A program made the position numbers and the translations under genes. The notes below the pieces were generated by a model, which did no database searches, was not told the DNA's origin, and saw only the letters and a list, made by a program, of their open reading frames with translations. A stretch of 26,298 nucleotides of DNA from the NCBI GenBank assembly GCA_900767015.1, contig CAAFXQ010000282.1, positions 1-26,298 of the forward strand, in the 5' to 3' direction. Within the stretch, counting starts at the first letter, position 1; every line of letters starts with the position of its first letter. This stretch comes from Clostridia bacterium (lineage in GTDB: Bacteria > Bacillota > Clostridia > Oscillospirales > Acutalibacteraceae). Positions 1 to 7,753 of the stretch are shown one piece after another.

Positions 1-19
1 ACAAAAATCCGTTCTTCTT

Positions 20-58
20 AATGAATAGTGAATATTGAATAATGAAGAATGAATAGTA
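20..58. repeat. AT-rich degenerate short tandem repeat
   Basis: About five imperfect copies of an 8-9 base unit of the form tgaatart follow each other (tgaatagt, gaatattg, aataatga, agaatga, atagt). The block lies just outside the terminator of the tRNA gene. It has no coding potential. Such low-complexity blocks are typical of intergenic repeats in Clostridia; any function is unknown. Confidence 0.5.
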
Positions 59-60
59 CA

Positions 61-98
61 AAGAAAAATCCGCCCTCTTGCGAGAACGGATTTTTCTT
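61..98 (-). terminator. Rho-independent terminator of the tRNA-Arg gene
   Basis: Perfect 12-base inverted repeat (61-72 against 87-98, aagaaaaatccg) around a 14-base loop. Read on the minus strand, the stem ends in a T-rich run directly after the tRNA 3' CCA. It ends the tRNA transcript. Confidence 0.75.
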
Positions 99-175
99 TG
101 GCACGCCGGAAGGGATTCGAACCCCCGACCTTTTGGTTCGTAGCCAAACACTCTATCCAGCTGAGCTACCGGCGC
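99..175 (-). tRNA. tRNA-Arg (anticodon ACG)
   Basis: On the minus strand the sequence folds as a full cloverleaf. The 7-bp acceptor stem starts GCGCCGG and has a G-U closing pair. The D arm has GCTCAGCTGGATAGAG, the anticodon stem is TTTGG/CCAAA with loop CTACGAA, and the T arm has the loop TTCGAAT. Loop positions 34-36 read ACG, the arginine isoacceptor whose A34 is normally deaminated to inosine to read CGN codons. The 3' CCA is encoded (99-101). Length is 77 nt. Confidence 0.96.
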
Positions 176-256
176 ATTTGTTTTGATTGCCAAAGTATAT
201 TATCACAATCCGTCCCGCTTGTCAAGCGTTTTTTCAGCTTTTTAGAAAATGCCGGG

Positions 257-298
257 CAAAAAATTGCCGCCGAGAGGAATCCCCACCGGCGGATTTTT
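257..298 (-). terminator. Terminator after the oxidoreductase gene
   Basis: Stem CCGCCG (267-272) pairs with CGGCGG (287-292). On the minus strand it is followed by a run of six T (258-263 read in reverse). It lies 13 bases past the stop codon at 311 and closes the two-gene operon. A short T run on the other strand makes it possibly bidirectional. Confidence 0.65.
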
Positions 299-310
299 GC
301 TATCTTTCCG

Positions 311-1270
311 TTATTTTTCAAACGGATATACTAACTTCATTTGCCGGCGGCATTCGTCCATGATTTTCATGCAGTCCGCCGTTGCCGTAAACGGGATATA
401 ATCCGATTCGGTTTTTCCGCTCCTGATTTCGTCTGCGGCTCTCGAAAATTCAACCAGATAATCGGTCTTTCCGTGAAAAGCCGTTTTCCCTTTGCTGTTT
501 TTCAGCACGACCTTTGACGCCATATGAAAGAAGGTCGGGAACGTGATTTTTCCCTCGGTGCCTTTGATGACACAGCTTTCTTTCAGAGAGTACAGCGACA
601 TTTTCAGCACGCACCGGAACCCGTCATAGCTTAAAATCACCGTTTCGGCAACATCGATTCCGTCTTTGATTTTGCCCGTGCACTCGATTTTTTTCGGGAA
701 GCCGAAAAGGTTGTAACAATAGGTGATCGGATAAATCCCGATATCAAGAAGCGCTCCGCCGGCGGTTTCGGGCATACGAACCCGTGAATCTTTTGACATG
801 AACCGACCCGGGAAAGCGTAGCTGATCTTCACTTCTTTGACCTTTCCGATTTCGCCGCCGTCAACCCACTTTTTAACCGTCAGCGCAACATCGGAAAACC
901 ACGTCCACATCGCTTCGCAAAAGTAGACTCCTGTTTCTTTTGAGGTGTTAATCAGCGTTTCCAAGTCTTTTCCGTTGACCCCGACCGGCTTTTCGCAAAG
1001 GACGCTTTTCCCGCCCTTCATCGCCCTCACCGCATAGTCAACATGGCTTGTGTGCGGCGTGGCGATATAAACGCCGTCCACCTCGTCACGAAAAACCGCT
1101 TCGTCAAAGCTGTCATACGCTTTTGCGGAAAACTTTTCGGCGAATGTTTTTGCTTTTTCAAAACTGCGGCTGTAAACCGAAACGATTTCGTGTTCACCGG
1201 CGGTAATCTGTCTTGCTGTCGAATACGCAATGTTCCCGCTTCCGATATATGCCCATCTGAATTTACTCAT
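311..1270 (-). CDS. Gfo/Idh/MocA family NAD(P)-dependent oxidoreductase
   Basis: 319 residues, the usual size of the family. The N-terminal Rossmann fold has the GxGxxA nucleotide-binding motif (GSGNIA, residues 10-15). The conserved EKP motif, whose lysine takes part in catalysis, is at 93-95 (CEKPVG). The C-terminal half has GGALLDIGIYP (171-181), typical of the glucose-fructose oxidoreductase / dihydrodiol dehydrogenase branch. These enzymes oxidise or reduce sugars and inositols in the cytoplasm; the substrate cannot be read from sequence. The ATG at 1270 is chosen because GGGAGGA lies 5-6 bases upstream; an in-frame start at 1339 would run into the preceding gene. The gene lies 34 bases after the alpha/beta hydrolase and is probably co-transcribed. 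Confidence 0.93.
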   Translation of the reverse strand: MSKFRWAYIGSGNIAYSTARQITAGEHEIVSVYSRSFEKAKTFAEKFSAKAYDSFDEAVFRDEVDGVYIATPHTSHVDYAVRAMKGGKSVLCEKPVGVNGKDLETLINTSKETGVYFCEAMWTWFSDVALTVKKWVDGGEIGKVKEVKISYAFPGRFMSKDSRVRMPETAGGALLDIGIYPITYCYNLFGFPKKIECTGKIKDGIDVAETVILSYDGFRCVLKMSLYSLKESCVIKGTEGKITFPTFFHMASKVVLKNSKGKTAFHGKTDYLVEFSRAADEIRSGKTESDYIPFTATADCMKIMDECRRQMKLVYPFEK

Positions 1271-1304
1271 GTTATCCTCCCGAATCGTTTTGCTGCGTGC
1301 TTTA

Positions 1305-2180
1305 TCAATACCCGAACGCTGTTTTGCTCCATTCGACAAGCGTCTGATAGTAAAGGTCGGACGAAGCGGTATCTTCCCCTAAGTTTCCATGATCCTTGCC
1401 CTCGAAGGGAATGAATTTGTACTGTGCGCCGACAGCATTCAGCTTTTCCGCCAACGTTATCGCATTCGAATACGGAACGGTGGCGTCCGCCGTGCCGTGG
1501 CAAAGAATCGTCGCCGGGACGGACGGTGAAACATAGCTGACGGGAGAAGCCGAAAGAAGCTGCTGCTCATAGCTTTGCCAGTTGTCAAGCGTCATGTCGT
1601 ACGCTCCGACAAGGGCACCGCCGCATTGAACTTTCCATTCTGCGTCAAAAAAGTTCGGGTCGGTAAGATCCGTCGGACCGGCAAGGCTTGCCGCATAAGC
1701 AATCGTAATCGGTGAGGTGTTGTAATTTTTATAGGAATACAGCAAGGCAAGATGGGCGCCGGCGGAATAGCCGATCAGTCCGCAGCTTGTGATGGTATAT
1801 CCGTTTTCCTGCGCTTTTTGTTTGACTGCACGAAGTGCAAGGCCGATATCCTCGAGCATTTCGACATAGGTTGCCTTTTCACCGAGCATACGGTAATTCA
1901 GCGAAGCGGTTGCATAGCCGAAGTCCCGTGTAACGCCTTTTGCGGTTTCGGTGTCACTGCTCTTGTCGCCGCCCTGCCATGCTCCGCCGTGGATATACAC
2001 GATAAGACCGATATTTTTGTCGTCCCGTTCGGGAAGATACAAATCAAGCTTCTGACTGCTTGAAACCGAGCCGTAGGCTAAATCCTTGAATTCGGTTACG
2101 CCGGGCGTCTTCAGGGCGAGTCCGAAAAGACTCATGATAAACGCAATAATTGACATGAAAAAAGCAATGATTTTTTGCAT
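1305..2180 (-). CDS. Alpha/beta hydrolase (carboxylesterase of the BD-FAE/lipase type)
   Basis: 291 residues. A hydrophobic N-terminal segment (about 3-23) looks like a signal anchor, so the catalytic domain is probably outside the membrane. The oxyanion-hole motif HGGAW is at 64-68 and the nucleophile elbow GYSAG at 137-141 (Ser139). Asp232 (GTADATVP) and His264 (GKDHG) complete the triad. This is the arrangement of small-ester carboxylesterases, including those that deacetylate plant polysaccharides; the substrate is not known. GGAGG stands upstream of the ATG. It is the first gene of a two-gene operon with the oxidoreductase, which may suggest sugar-ester use (inference). Confidence 0.92.
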   Translation of the reverse strand: MQKIIAFFMSIIAFIMSLFGLALKTPGVTEFKDLAYGSVSSSQKLDLYLPERDDKNIGLIVYIHGGAWQGGDKSSDTETAKGVTRDFGYATASLNYRMLGEKATYVEMLEDIGLALRAVKQKAQENGYTITSCGLIGYSAGAHLALLYSYKNYNTSPITIAYAASLAGPTDLTDPNFFDAEWKVQCGGALVGAYDMTLDNWQSYEQQLLSASPVSYVSPSVPATILCHGTADATVPYSNAITLAEKLNAVGAQYKFIPFEGKDHGNLGEDTASSDLYYQTLVEWSKTAFGY

Positions 2181-2230
2181 AAAAAGACCTCCTCTTTATA
2201 AGCGGACAATCCGCATTTTCTCAAGTCAAA

Positions 2231-2258
2231 TTTATCACACCGAAAAGACTCTTGTCAA
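2231..2258 (-). promoter_or_regulatory. Sigma-A type promoter of the hydrolase-oxidoreductase operon
   Basis: On the minus strand a perfect -35 TTGACA (2253-2258) is followed after 16 bases by GATAAA (2231-2236), about 50 bases before the ATG at 2180. The -35 is strong and the -10 only fair. Confidence 0.55.
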
Positions 2259-2309
2259 TAGATTTGTTCATTTTTTGTAAACATTTTATCCCGTTTTGTA
2301 ATCGAAATT

Positions 2310-2333
2310 GTCGCTCATAAAGCGACCTTTTTT
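2310..2333 (+). terminator. Orphan terminator-like hairpin
   Basis: GTCGCT (2310-2315), loop CATAA, AGCGAC (2321-2326), then CTTTTTT. It has the form of an intrinsic terminator on the plus strand, yet no plus-strand gene lies upstream. It could stop antisense transcription or be part of a small RNA locus. Confidence 0.4.
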
Positions 2334-2385
2334 GAAAGAAACTTTTTTATAATACTGTCGTATTCAAAACAATACCGACAGCTTC

Positions 2386-2447
2386 CGGCGCCTTTGACCT
2401 CACACCCCGGCGAGCCTTACGGCCTGCCGTGTCGAAGGCGCTTTTGT
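2386..2447 (+). ncRNA. Possible structured small RNA (long composite hairpin)
   Basis: Outer arms GCGCCTT (2388-2394) and AAGGCGC (2435-2441) pair perfectly, and pairing extends inward through tgac/gtgtcg-type pairs. An inner hairpin has CGGC/GCCG and GCC/GGC arms. The outer arm is followed by TTTT on the plus strand. A perfect -10 (TATAAT, 2348-2353) lies about 35 bases upstream, but no good -35 is seen. It could instead be a palindromic dispersed repeat. No known RNA family was recognised. Confidence 0.3.
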
Positions 2448-2503
2448 TATTCTTGCCCGGCGGCTAAAGCGCAAAAATGTCTTGATTCTGCTTTGTATTC
2501 TCC

Positions 2504-2545
2504 GAAAAAACGGGAGCCTCGGTTTTTTTACCGGACTCCCGTTTC
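2504..2545 (-). terminator. Terminator of the exporter-antiporter operon
   Basis: AAACGGGAG (2508-2516) pairs with CTCCCGTTT (2536-2544), with further pairing inside. On the minus strand it is followed by a run of T (2504-2510 in reverse). It lies 18 bases past the antiporter stop codon. Confidence 0.8.
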
Positions 2546-2562
2546 TTATTGAATTGATATTG

Positions 2563-3576
2563 TTACCCGATAGCCAGCACACCGGTTTCGTTCAGCACAA
2601 GACAAACCATATACGCAGCATAAACTGCAAGGAGGGCGAAGCCCTGCCACTTTCTGAATTTGCCGCTGATAATCGTCGGAACGACCGCAATGGCACAGGC
2701 TAAAATACAAATCGGGAAGTCGAATACGATATTGACTCTTTCGACCGGAAGTGCTTTTCCGTCGATCAGGGCACAGATCGGAAGAATCATCGTAAGGTCA
2801 ATGATGTTTGCACCGACAATGTTGCCGACCGAAAGACTGGCTTCCTTTTTCTTGATCGCCGTAAGGGTCGTAACAAGCTCGGGCAGGGAAGTGCCGAGGG
2901 CGATTACCGTGAAGCCGATGATCGCTTCGCTGATATGCAGGCCTCTTGCAATCGTCTGACCCGCACCGACAAGAAATTCAGCACCGAAAACAATACCGGC
3001 GGTACCTAAGATGAAAAACAGCAGCTTTCCGGGGATTTCCTTTCTTTCGTGCGCATCGATTTCATCGTTTTCCGCACCTTTTTTGCCCTCGATCAGATTG
3101 CTGATCATGAACGTCAGGAAGATGGCGCCGAGAATGATAACCGACCACTTCGGAAGCGACAGCTTCAGCGAAAGCACGGTCAGAACAACAGCGGAAGCCA
3201 GCAGAAGTCCGCCCTTGAGAGAAAAGCTCTTCCGATTGACGACACCTGCCATGGCAACAAGCGAAACGCCCATGATGAGGGTTGTATTGGCGGTAACAGA
3301 GCCGACCGCATTGCCGATAGCAAGCTGAGCCGAACCGTTCATCGCCGCTCTGATCGAAACTAAAAGCTCGGGAAGCGTCGTTGCGAACGATACGACCGTT
3401 GCGCCGACAACAAACTTCGGAATACCCGTCGCCTCCGCAAACCATGAGGCGGAATCAACGAACCAGTCGCCGCCTTTAATAATGAAAACAAGTCCTACGA
3501 CAAAAAATACAATTGCCACAAGCATCAGCGGCGTTCCGCTGAGGGAGGAAAACAAGGTTGCTCCGAAAAATTCCAT
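2563..3576 (-). CDS. Calcium/sodium antiporter (CaCA superfamily, YrbG-like)
   Basis: 337 residues of mostly membrane segments (about ten helices), the usual size for bacterial members. It has the two inverted alpha-repeats that form the ion site: GATVVSFATTLPELLVS (58-74) with IGNAVGS (87-93), and GFTVIALGTSLPELVTT (221-237) with VGNIVGANIID (250-260). The acidic residues Glu70 and Glu233 match the ion-binding glutamates. A charged cytoplasmic loop (about 163-182) separates the halves. Members exchange Ca2+ for Na+ or H+ across the plasma membrane. A GGAG site precedes the ATG. The gene starts 23 bases after the ABC exporter gene and probably forms the last gene of that operon. Confidence 0.92.
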   Translation of the reverse strand: MEFFGATLFSSLSGTPLMLVAIVFFVVGLVFIIKGGDWFVDSASWFAEATGIPKFVVGATVVSFATTLPELLVSIRAAMNGSAQLAIGNAVGSVTANTTLIMGVSLVAMAGVVNRKSFSLKGGLLLASAVVLTVLSLKLSLPKWSVIILGAIFLTFMISNLIEGKKGAENDEIDAHERKEIPGKLLFFILGTAGIVFGAEFLVGAGQTIARGLHISEAIIGFTVIALGTSLPELVTTLTAIKKKEASLSVGNIVGANIIDLTMILPICALIDGKALPVERVNIVFDFPICILACAIAVVPTIISGKFRKWQGFALLAVYAAYMVCLVLNETGVLAIG

Positions 3577-3599
3577 TGTAAGTCTCCATTCTGATATAG

Positions 3600-5519
3600 T
3601 TACTCCAATTCAAACGCACCGGTATAAAGCTGGCAGTACTTTCCTTTTTCTGCAATCAGCTTTTCGTGGCTTCCTCTTTCGATAATACGTCCGTTTTCAA
3701 GAACCATGATAACGTCCGAATTCTGAACGGTCGAAAGACGGTGCGCAATAACGAATACCGTTCTCCCTTTCATTAAAGCGTCCATGCCCTTCTGGACAAG
3801 CGCTTCCGTTCTTGTGTCAATCGAGGAGGTTGCCTCGTCAAGAATCATAACCGGAGGATCGGCAACAGCGGCTCTCGCAATGGAAATGAGCTGACGCTGA
3901 CCCTGAGAGAGGTTGGCGCCGTTACCCGTGAGCACCGTGTTATAGCCGTCCGGCAGTCTTCTGATAAAATCGTCTGCGTTGGCGAGTCTTGCTGCATTAT
4001 ACACCTGTTCGTCCGTTGCGTCAAGGTTTCCGTAACGAATATTTTCCATAACCGTACCCGTAAACAGGTTTGTGTCCTGCAAAACAATGCCCAGAGAGCG
4101 GCGAAGATCGGATTTTTTAATCTTGTTGATGTTGATTCCGTCGTAGCGGATCTTACCGTCGGCAATATCGTAAAAACGGTTGATGAGGTTGGTAATCGTC
4201 GTTTTGCCCGCACCCGTTGCGCCGACAAAAGCAACCTTCTGACCGGGTTCGGCGTAAAGAGAGATATTATGAAGCACGGTTTTTTCGCCGTCGTAGGAGA
4301 AGTCCACGTCGTAAAAGCGTACCTCGCCCTGAAGCTCGGTGTAGGTGACAGAGCCGTCCGCATGCGGGTGCTTCCATGCCCAATGACCTGTGTTTTCCTT
4401 AGTTTCTTTGATTTCGCCGTTTTCAATTTCAGCGTTAACAAGCGTCACATAGCCGTCGTCCGTCTCCTCTTTTTCGTCAAGCAGATCAAAGATTCTTTCC
4501 GCACCGGCAAGCGCCATCGCCGCAGAGGAAAGCTGCTGGGAAATCTGGTTGACGGGCATAGTAAAGCTTTTCGTCAGCTGTAAGAACGAAGCTACGGAAG
4601 CAAGACTTAAACCGCCGACGCCCGAAACGGACAGCAGGCCGCCTAAGAAAGCTACCAGCACATACTGAAGATGACCGAGGTTGCCGTTGATCGGCCCCAA
4701 GATATTGGCAAACTTGTTCGCCTTGTAGGCGCTTTCAAAAAGAGCCTCGTTTCGTTCGTCAAATTCCTCTTTGACCTTGTCCTCGTGACAGAAAACCTTG
4801 ATGACCTTCTGCCCGGTTATCATTTCTTCAACGTAGCCGTTGACGGAACCCAAAGCCTTCTGCTGCTTGACGAAGAACTTGCCGCTGTTTCCGGCAACCT
4901 TGCCCGAGACGAAGAACATAAACAGAATAAAGACAATAACAAAGGCGGTCAGGTGCAGACTCGTATAGCACATCGCCGCAAACACCGCAACAATCGTGAC
5001 CACAGAGGAAACCACCTGAACAAGCGTCTGTGAAATCAGCTGTCTTAACGTGTCCGCATCGTTTGTAAAGCGGCTCATGATGTCGCCGTGGGTGTTTTGG
5101 TCAAAATATTTGATCGGGAGCGTCTGAAGGTGTGCGAACATATCGTTTCTCATCTGCCTTAGCACGCCCTGTGAAACGTAAGCCATGATAATGCTCTGAA
5201 CATACGTTGCAACAATTCCCGCAAGGAAAAGCAGCGCCATTTTCAAAAGTGCGCCGAATAGTCCGCCCCAGTCGGGATTGGGTGAGCCGATCATCGGCTC
5301 GATATAGTCCGCAATCAATGTTTTAATAAACAGCGACGAGCCGACATTGGCGATTGCAGAAACCGCAATACAGACAACAACGGCGAAAAGCTTAAGCTTA
5401 TTGCCTTTTGCAATATAACCGACAAGTCTTTTCAGGGTGCCTTTTTTGACCTTTTTTCTCGGCATTCCTCTTGCCGGAGGTCCGCCCATCGGTCCTTTTA
5501 CCGCTCTTGCTTCAGCCAT
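3600..5519 (-). CDS. Heterodimeric ABC exporter, catalytic half (TMD-NBD fusion)
   Basis: 639 residues: an N-terminal Gly/Pro/Lys-rich segment, six membrane helices (about 40-330), then a nucleotide-binding domain. Walker A is GATGAGKTT (about 431), the signature is LSQGQ rather than LSGGQ, Walker B is MILDEATSSID with the catalytic Glu present, and the switch His is present (IAHRLS). About 40 residues rich in charged and aromatic positions (around NTGHWAWKHPH) join the two domains. It pairs with the product of 5512-7257. The normal Walker residues make this the half that supplies the active ATP site. The ATG at 5519 is chosen: AAGGAG lies about 9 bases upstream, while an in-frame GTG at 5525 is only 3 bases from it. 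Its start overlaps the previous gene by 8 bases, which implies translational coupling. Confidence 0.93.
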   Translation of the reverse strand: MAEARAVKGPMGGPPARGMPRKKVKKGTLKRLVGYIAKGNKLKLFAVVVCIAVSAIANVGSSLFIKTLIADYIEPMIGSPNPDWGGLFGALLKMALLFLAGIVATYVQSIIMAYVSQGVLRQMRNDMFAHLQTLPIKYFDQNTHGDIMSRFTNDADTLRQLISQTLVQVVSSVVTIVAVFAAMCYTSLHLTAFVIVFILFMFFVSGKVAGNSGKFFVKQQKALGSVNGYVEEMITGQKVIKVFCHEDKVKEEFDERNEALFESAYKANKFANILGPINGNLGHLQYVLVAFLGGLLSVSGVGGLSLASVASFLQLTKSFTMPVNQISQQLSSAAMALAGAERIFDLLDEKEETDDGYVTLVNAEIENGEIKETKENTGHWAWKHPHADGSVTYTELQGEVRFYDVDFSYDGEKTVLHNISLYAEPGQKVAFVGATGAGKTTITNLINRFYDIADGKIRYDGININKIKKSDLRRSLGIVLQDTNLFTGTVMENIRYGNLDATDEQVYNAARLANADDFIRRLPDGYNTVLTGNGANLSQGQRQLISIARAAVADPPVMILDEATSSIDTRTEALVQKGMDALMKGRTVFVIAHRLSTVQNSDVIMVLENGRIIERGSHEKLIAEKGKYCQLYTGAFELE

Positions 5520-7257
5520 TTTCACTCGCTCCTTTCTTTTGTGAATTGTAAACCTCGGTATAAATCGTATTGGTATTCATCAGCTCTTCATGCGTGCCGA
5601 ACGCTGCAACCTGACCGCCGTCAAGCACGATGATCTTATCGGCGTGCTCGATAGAAGAAATTCTTTGCGCAATGATAATCTTTGTCGTTTCCGGTATATA
5701 TTCCGCAAACGCTTTTCTTATCATAGCATCTGTCTTGGTGTCAACGGCGCTTGTCGAGTCGTCAAGAATCAGAATCTTCGGCTTTTTCAGAAGCGCTCTT
5801 GCAATACAAAGCCGCTGCTTCTGTCCGCCGGAGACGTTCGTGCCGCCCTCTTCGATATAGGTGTCGTAGCCGTCGGGGAACTGACGGATAAAGCCGTCCG
5901 CCTGGGAAAGCCGACAGGCTTCTTCGATTTCTTCGTCCGTCGCATTCTCGTTGCCCCAGCGGAGATTTTCTTTGATTGTGCCCGAAAACAGAACGTTTTT
6001 CTGAAGCACCATGGCAACATTGTTGCGAAGTGTATCAAGGTCGTAATCTCTGACATCAACGCCGCCGACCCTGACACTTCCCTTTGTGACGTCGTAAAGA
6101 CGGGGAATGAGCTGAACAAAGGTTGACTTTGATGAGCCGGTCGAGCCGATGATGCCGATCGTTTCGCCCGAATGGATTGTAAGATTGACGTCCTTTAAGC
6201 AAAGCTTATTTTCGTCCTTGGCGTAGCTGAAGCTGACACCGTCAAACTCGACGCTGCCGTCTTTGACTTCGGTCACAGGGGCTTCGCCGTTTGTCAGGTC
6301 GCTTGTCCGGCTTAAAACTTCGCAGATTCTTTCCGCAGACGCTTTTGACATGGTCAGCATGACGAATATCATCGAAAGCATCATCAGTGTCATGAGGATC
6401 TGCATGGAATACGTCAGAAGCGTTACCAGGTCGCCCGTTGTCATCGAAGCCGCTCCGTTTGCTCCGACAATCATTTTGGCGCCGAACCAGGAGATGAGAA
6501 TCATGACCGTGTAGGCGCTAAGCTGCATAAGCGGTCCGTTTAAGGCGAGCAGCTTTTCCGCTTTGACGAAAAGGGCGTAAATCATATCGGAAACGCTGTT
6601 GAACTTTTCCTTTTCTTTATCCTCTCTGACAAAGGATTTTACCACTCGGATGCCGCTCAGGTTTTCGGAAACAACACGGTTGAGCTTATCATAAATTTTG
6701 AATACCCTCGTAAAAATCGGGTGGGCATTTTTAACAATAAGACCGAGCCCAAGTCCTAAAAGCGGAACCACGGCAAGGAAAATCATGGAAAGCCTTGCGT
6801 TAACCTTAACGGTCATAGCAAGAGAGAAAATCAGCATCAGCGGCGCTCTGACTGCGATTCTGATAATCATCTGATAGGCGTTTTGCAGGTTCGTTACGTC
6901 GGTCGTGACCCTCGTCACAAGTCCCGAAACCGAAAACGAGTCGATATTCGAAAACGAAAAGCTTTGTACGTTGTGGAACATATCATGCCGTAAGTTTTTC
7001 GCAAAGCCGACCGATGCATAAGCTGCGTATTTTCCCGCAAGAACACCGAAAATCATCGACATTACGCAAAATACGGCAAGCATCGACCCGATTTTAATGA
7101 TATAATTCATGTCGCCGGCATTGATACCGTTATCAAGAAGCTTCCCCATATAATATGGTATAACGACTTCCATCACGACTTCGAGCGAAACGAAAAAGGG
7201 CGTAAGCAGGGACGCTTTTTTATATTCCCTGATGCACTTCGAAAGCTGTTTAATCAT
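5512..7257 (-). CDS. Heterodimeric ABC exporter, degenerate-site half (TMD-NBD fusion)
   Basis: 581 residues: six membrane helices (about 18-305) and a nucleotide-binding domain. Three key positions deviate from consensus. Walker A is GSTGSSKST (371-379), with Ser for the Gly before Lys. Walker B ends in DD (LILDD, 496-500), so Asp500 replaces the catalytic Glu. The switch His is Gln531 (IAQRIS). Its own signature VSGGQ (475-479) is intact. Together with LSQGQ in the partner this gives one inactive and one active ATP site, the pattern known from exporters such as TM287/288 and BmrCD. These export drugs or lipophilic compounds. The ATG overlaps the stop of the MarR gene by 8 bases, so the genes are coupled. 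The substrate is unknown. Confidence 0.94.
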   Translation of the reverse strand: MIKQLSKCIREYKKASLLTPFFVSLEVVMEVVIPYYMGKLLDNGINAGDMNYIIKIGSMLAVFCVMSMIFGVLAGKYAAYASVGFAKNLRHDMFHNVQSFSFSNIDSFSVSGLVTRVTTDVTNLQNAYQMIIRIAVRAPLMLIFSLAMTVKVNARLSMIFLAVVPLLGLGLGLIVKNAHPIFTRVFKIYDKLNRVVSENLSGIRVVKSFVREDKEKEKFNSVSDMIYALFVKAEKLLALNGPLMQLSAYTVMILISWFGAKMIVGANGAASMTTGDLVTLLTYSMQILMTLMMLSMIFVMLTMSKASAERICEVLSRTSDLTNGEAPVTEVKDGSVEFDGVSFSYAKDENKLCLKDVNLTIHSGETIGIIGSTGSSKSTFVQLIPRLYDVTKGSVRVGGVDVRDYDLDTLRNNVAMVLQKNVLFSGTIKENLRWGNENATDEEIEEACRLSQADGFIRQFPDGYDTYIEEGGTNVSGGQKQRLCIARALLKKPKILILDDSTSAVDTKTDAMIRKAFAEYIPETTKIIIAQRISSIEHADKIIVLDGGQVAAFGTHEELMNTNTIYTEVYNSQKKGASENG

Positions 7258-7702
7258 GTTCCGATTCCTCCTTTATATTGGAATTGATTTTGTCGAGCAC
7301 CGAGAAAAAGACCTCGATATCTTTTTGGTCGATGCCCTTTGTTATGGTTCTTTCAAGCTTTTCAAAATCGCTGATGACAAGCTGCTGAATTTCAACCGCC
7401 TTTTCGGTCAGCACGATTTTTTTCAGCCGCCTGTCGCCGTCAACGCTTTTGCGCTCAATCAGACCGTTCTTTTCCATAAGATTGAGCATATTTGTCACGG
7501 TCGAGCCTCTTATGTTAAACTCCTTTTCGATGTCCCGCTGAAAGATATCACGGTCACGGTTTTCATAGATAAAGCCGATGATGTAGCCATGATTTCCGGT
7601 CATGTTATCAATATATGACTTCGTATGCGTGTTATCAAGATACCGCTTGATAAGCCGTGACGTACGGTGAAGCTGAAAATGAAGCTGTTTTTCCTTTTCC
7701 AC
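7250..7702 (-). CDS. MarR family transcriptional regulator
   Basis: 150 residues, typical for the family. The winged helix-turn-helix spans about 52-103, with the recognition part IRGSTVTNMLNLMEKNGLI and the wing DGDRRLKKIVLT. Flanking helices form the dimer interface. GTG at 7702 is chosen as start: AAAGGAGG stands 7 bases upstream and the protein then begins at the normal place; the longer open frame to 7885 would run through the promoter and operator. It is the first gene of the operon and sits directly behind a doubled palindromic site, so it very likely represses itself and the exporter and is released by a ligand, perhaps an exported compound (inference). Confidence 0.93.
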   Translation of the reverse strand: MEKEKQLHFQLHRTSRLIKRYLDNTHTKSYIDNMTGNHGYIIGFIYENRDRDIFQRDIEKEFNIRGSTVTNMLNLMEKNGLIERKSVDGDRRLKKIVLTEKAVEIQQLVISDFEKLERTITKGIDQKDIEVFFSVLDKINSNIKEESEHD

Positions 7703-7725
7703 GCCGCAACCTCCTTTAAAAAAAG

Positions 7726-7752
7726 TTAGCCAACTAATTATTAGCCTACTAA
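7726..7752 (-). promoter_or_regulatory. Doubled MarR-type operator
   Basis: On the minus strand two 12-base sites, TTAGTAGGCTAA (7741-7752) and TTAGTTGGCTAA (7726-7737), stand in tandem 3 bases apart (15-base period). Each is an imperfect palindrome TTAG-N4-CTAA. They cover the expected transcription start just behind the -10, so binding would block the promoter. The form agrees with MarR binding sites in Firmicutes; assignment to the adjacent MarR gene is inference. Confidence 0.75.
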
Positions 7753-7753
7753 G

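Larger units (their letters stand above)
2259..2562. other. Non-coding stretch with hairpins between two minus operons
   Basis: No credible open frame on either strand. It holds a plus-oriented terminator-like hairpin (2310-2333), a TATAAT string (2348-2353), a long composite hairpin followed by TTTT (2386-2447), and the terminator of the antiporter operon (2504-2545). Apart from the last, these are not explained by the flanking genes, which both run on the minus strand. Confidence 0.6.

Noticed and set aside
20..58. CRISPR-like array at the window start
   Set aside because: Units are 7-9 bases and adjacent, with no spacers and no cas genes.
3011..3363. Two overlapping plus-strand frames opposite the antiporter gene
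   Set aside because: Shadows of a conserved membrane protein gene; low-complexity Ser/Arg-rich products with no ribosome site.
5590..6126. Plus-strand open frame of 178 codons opposite the exporter gene
   Set aside because: Antisense shadow without promoter, ribosome site or family; the opposite strand encodes Walker and signature motifs.
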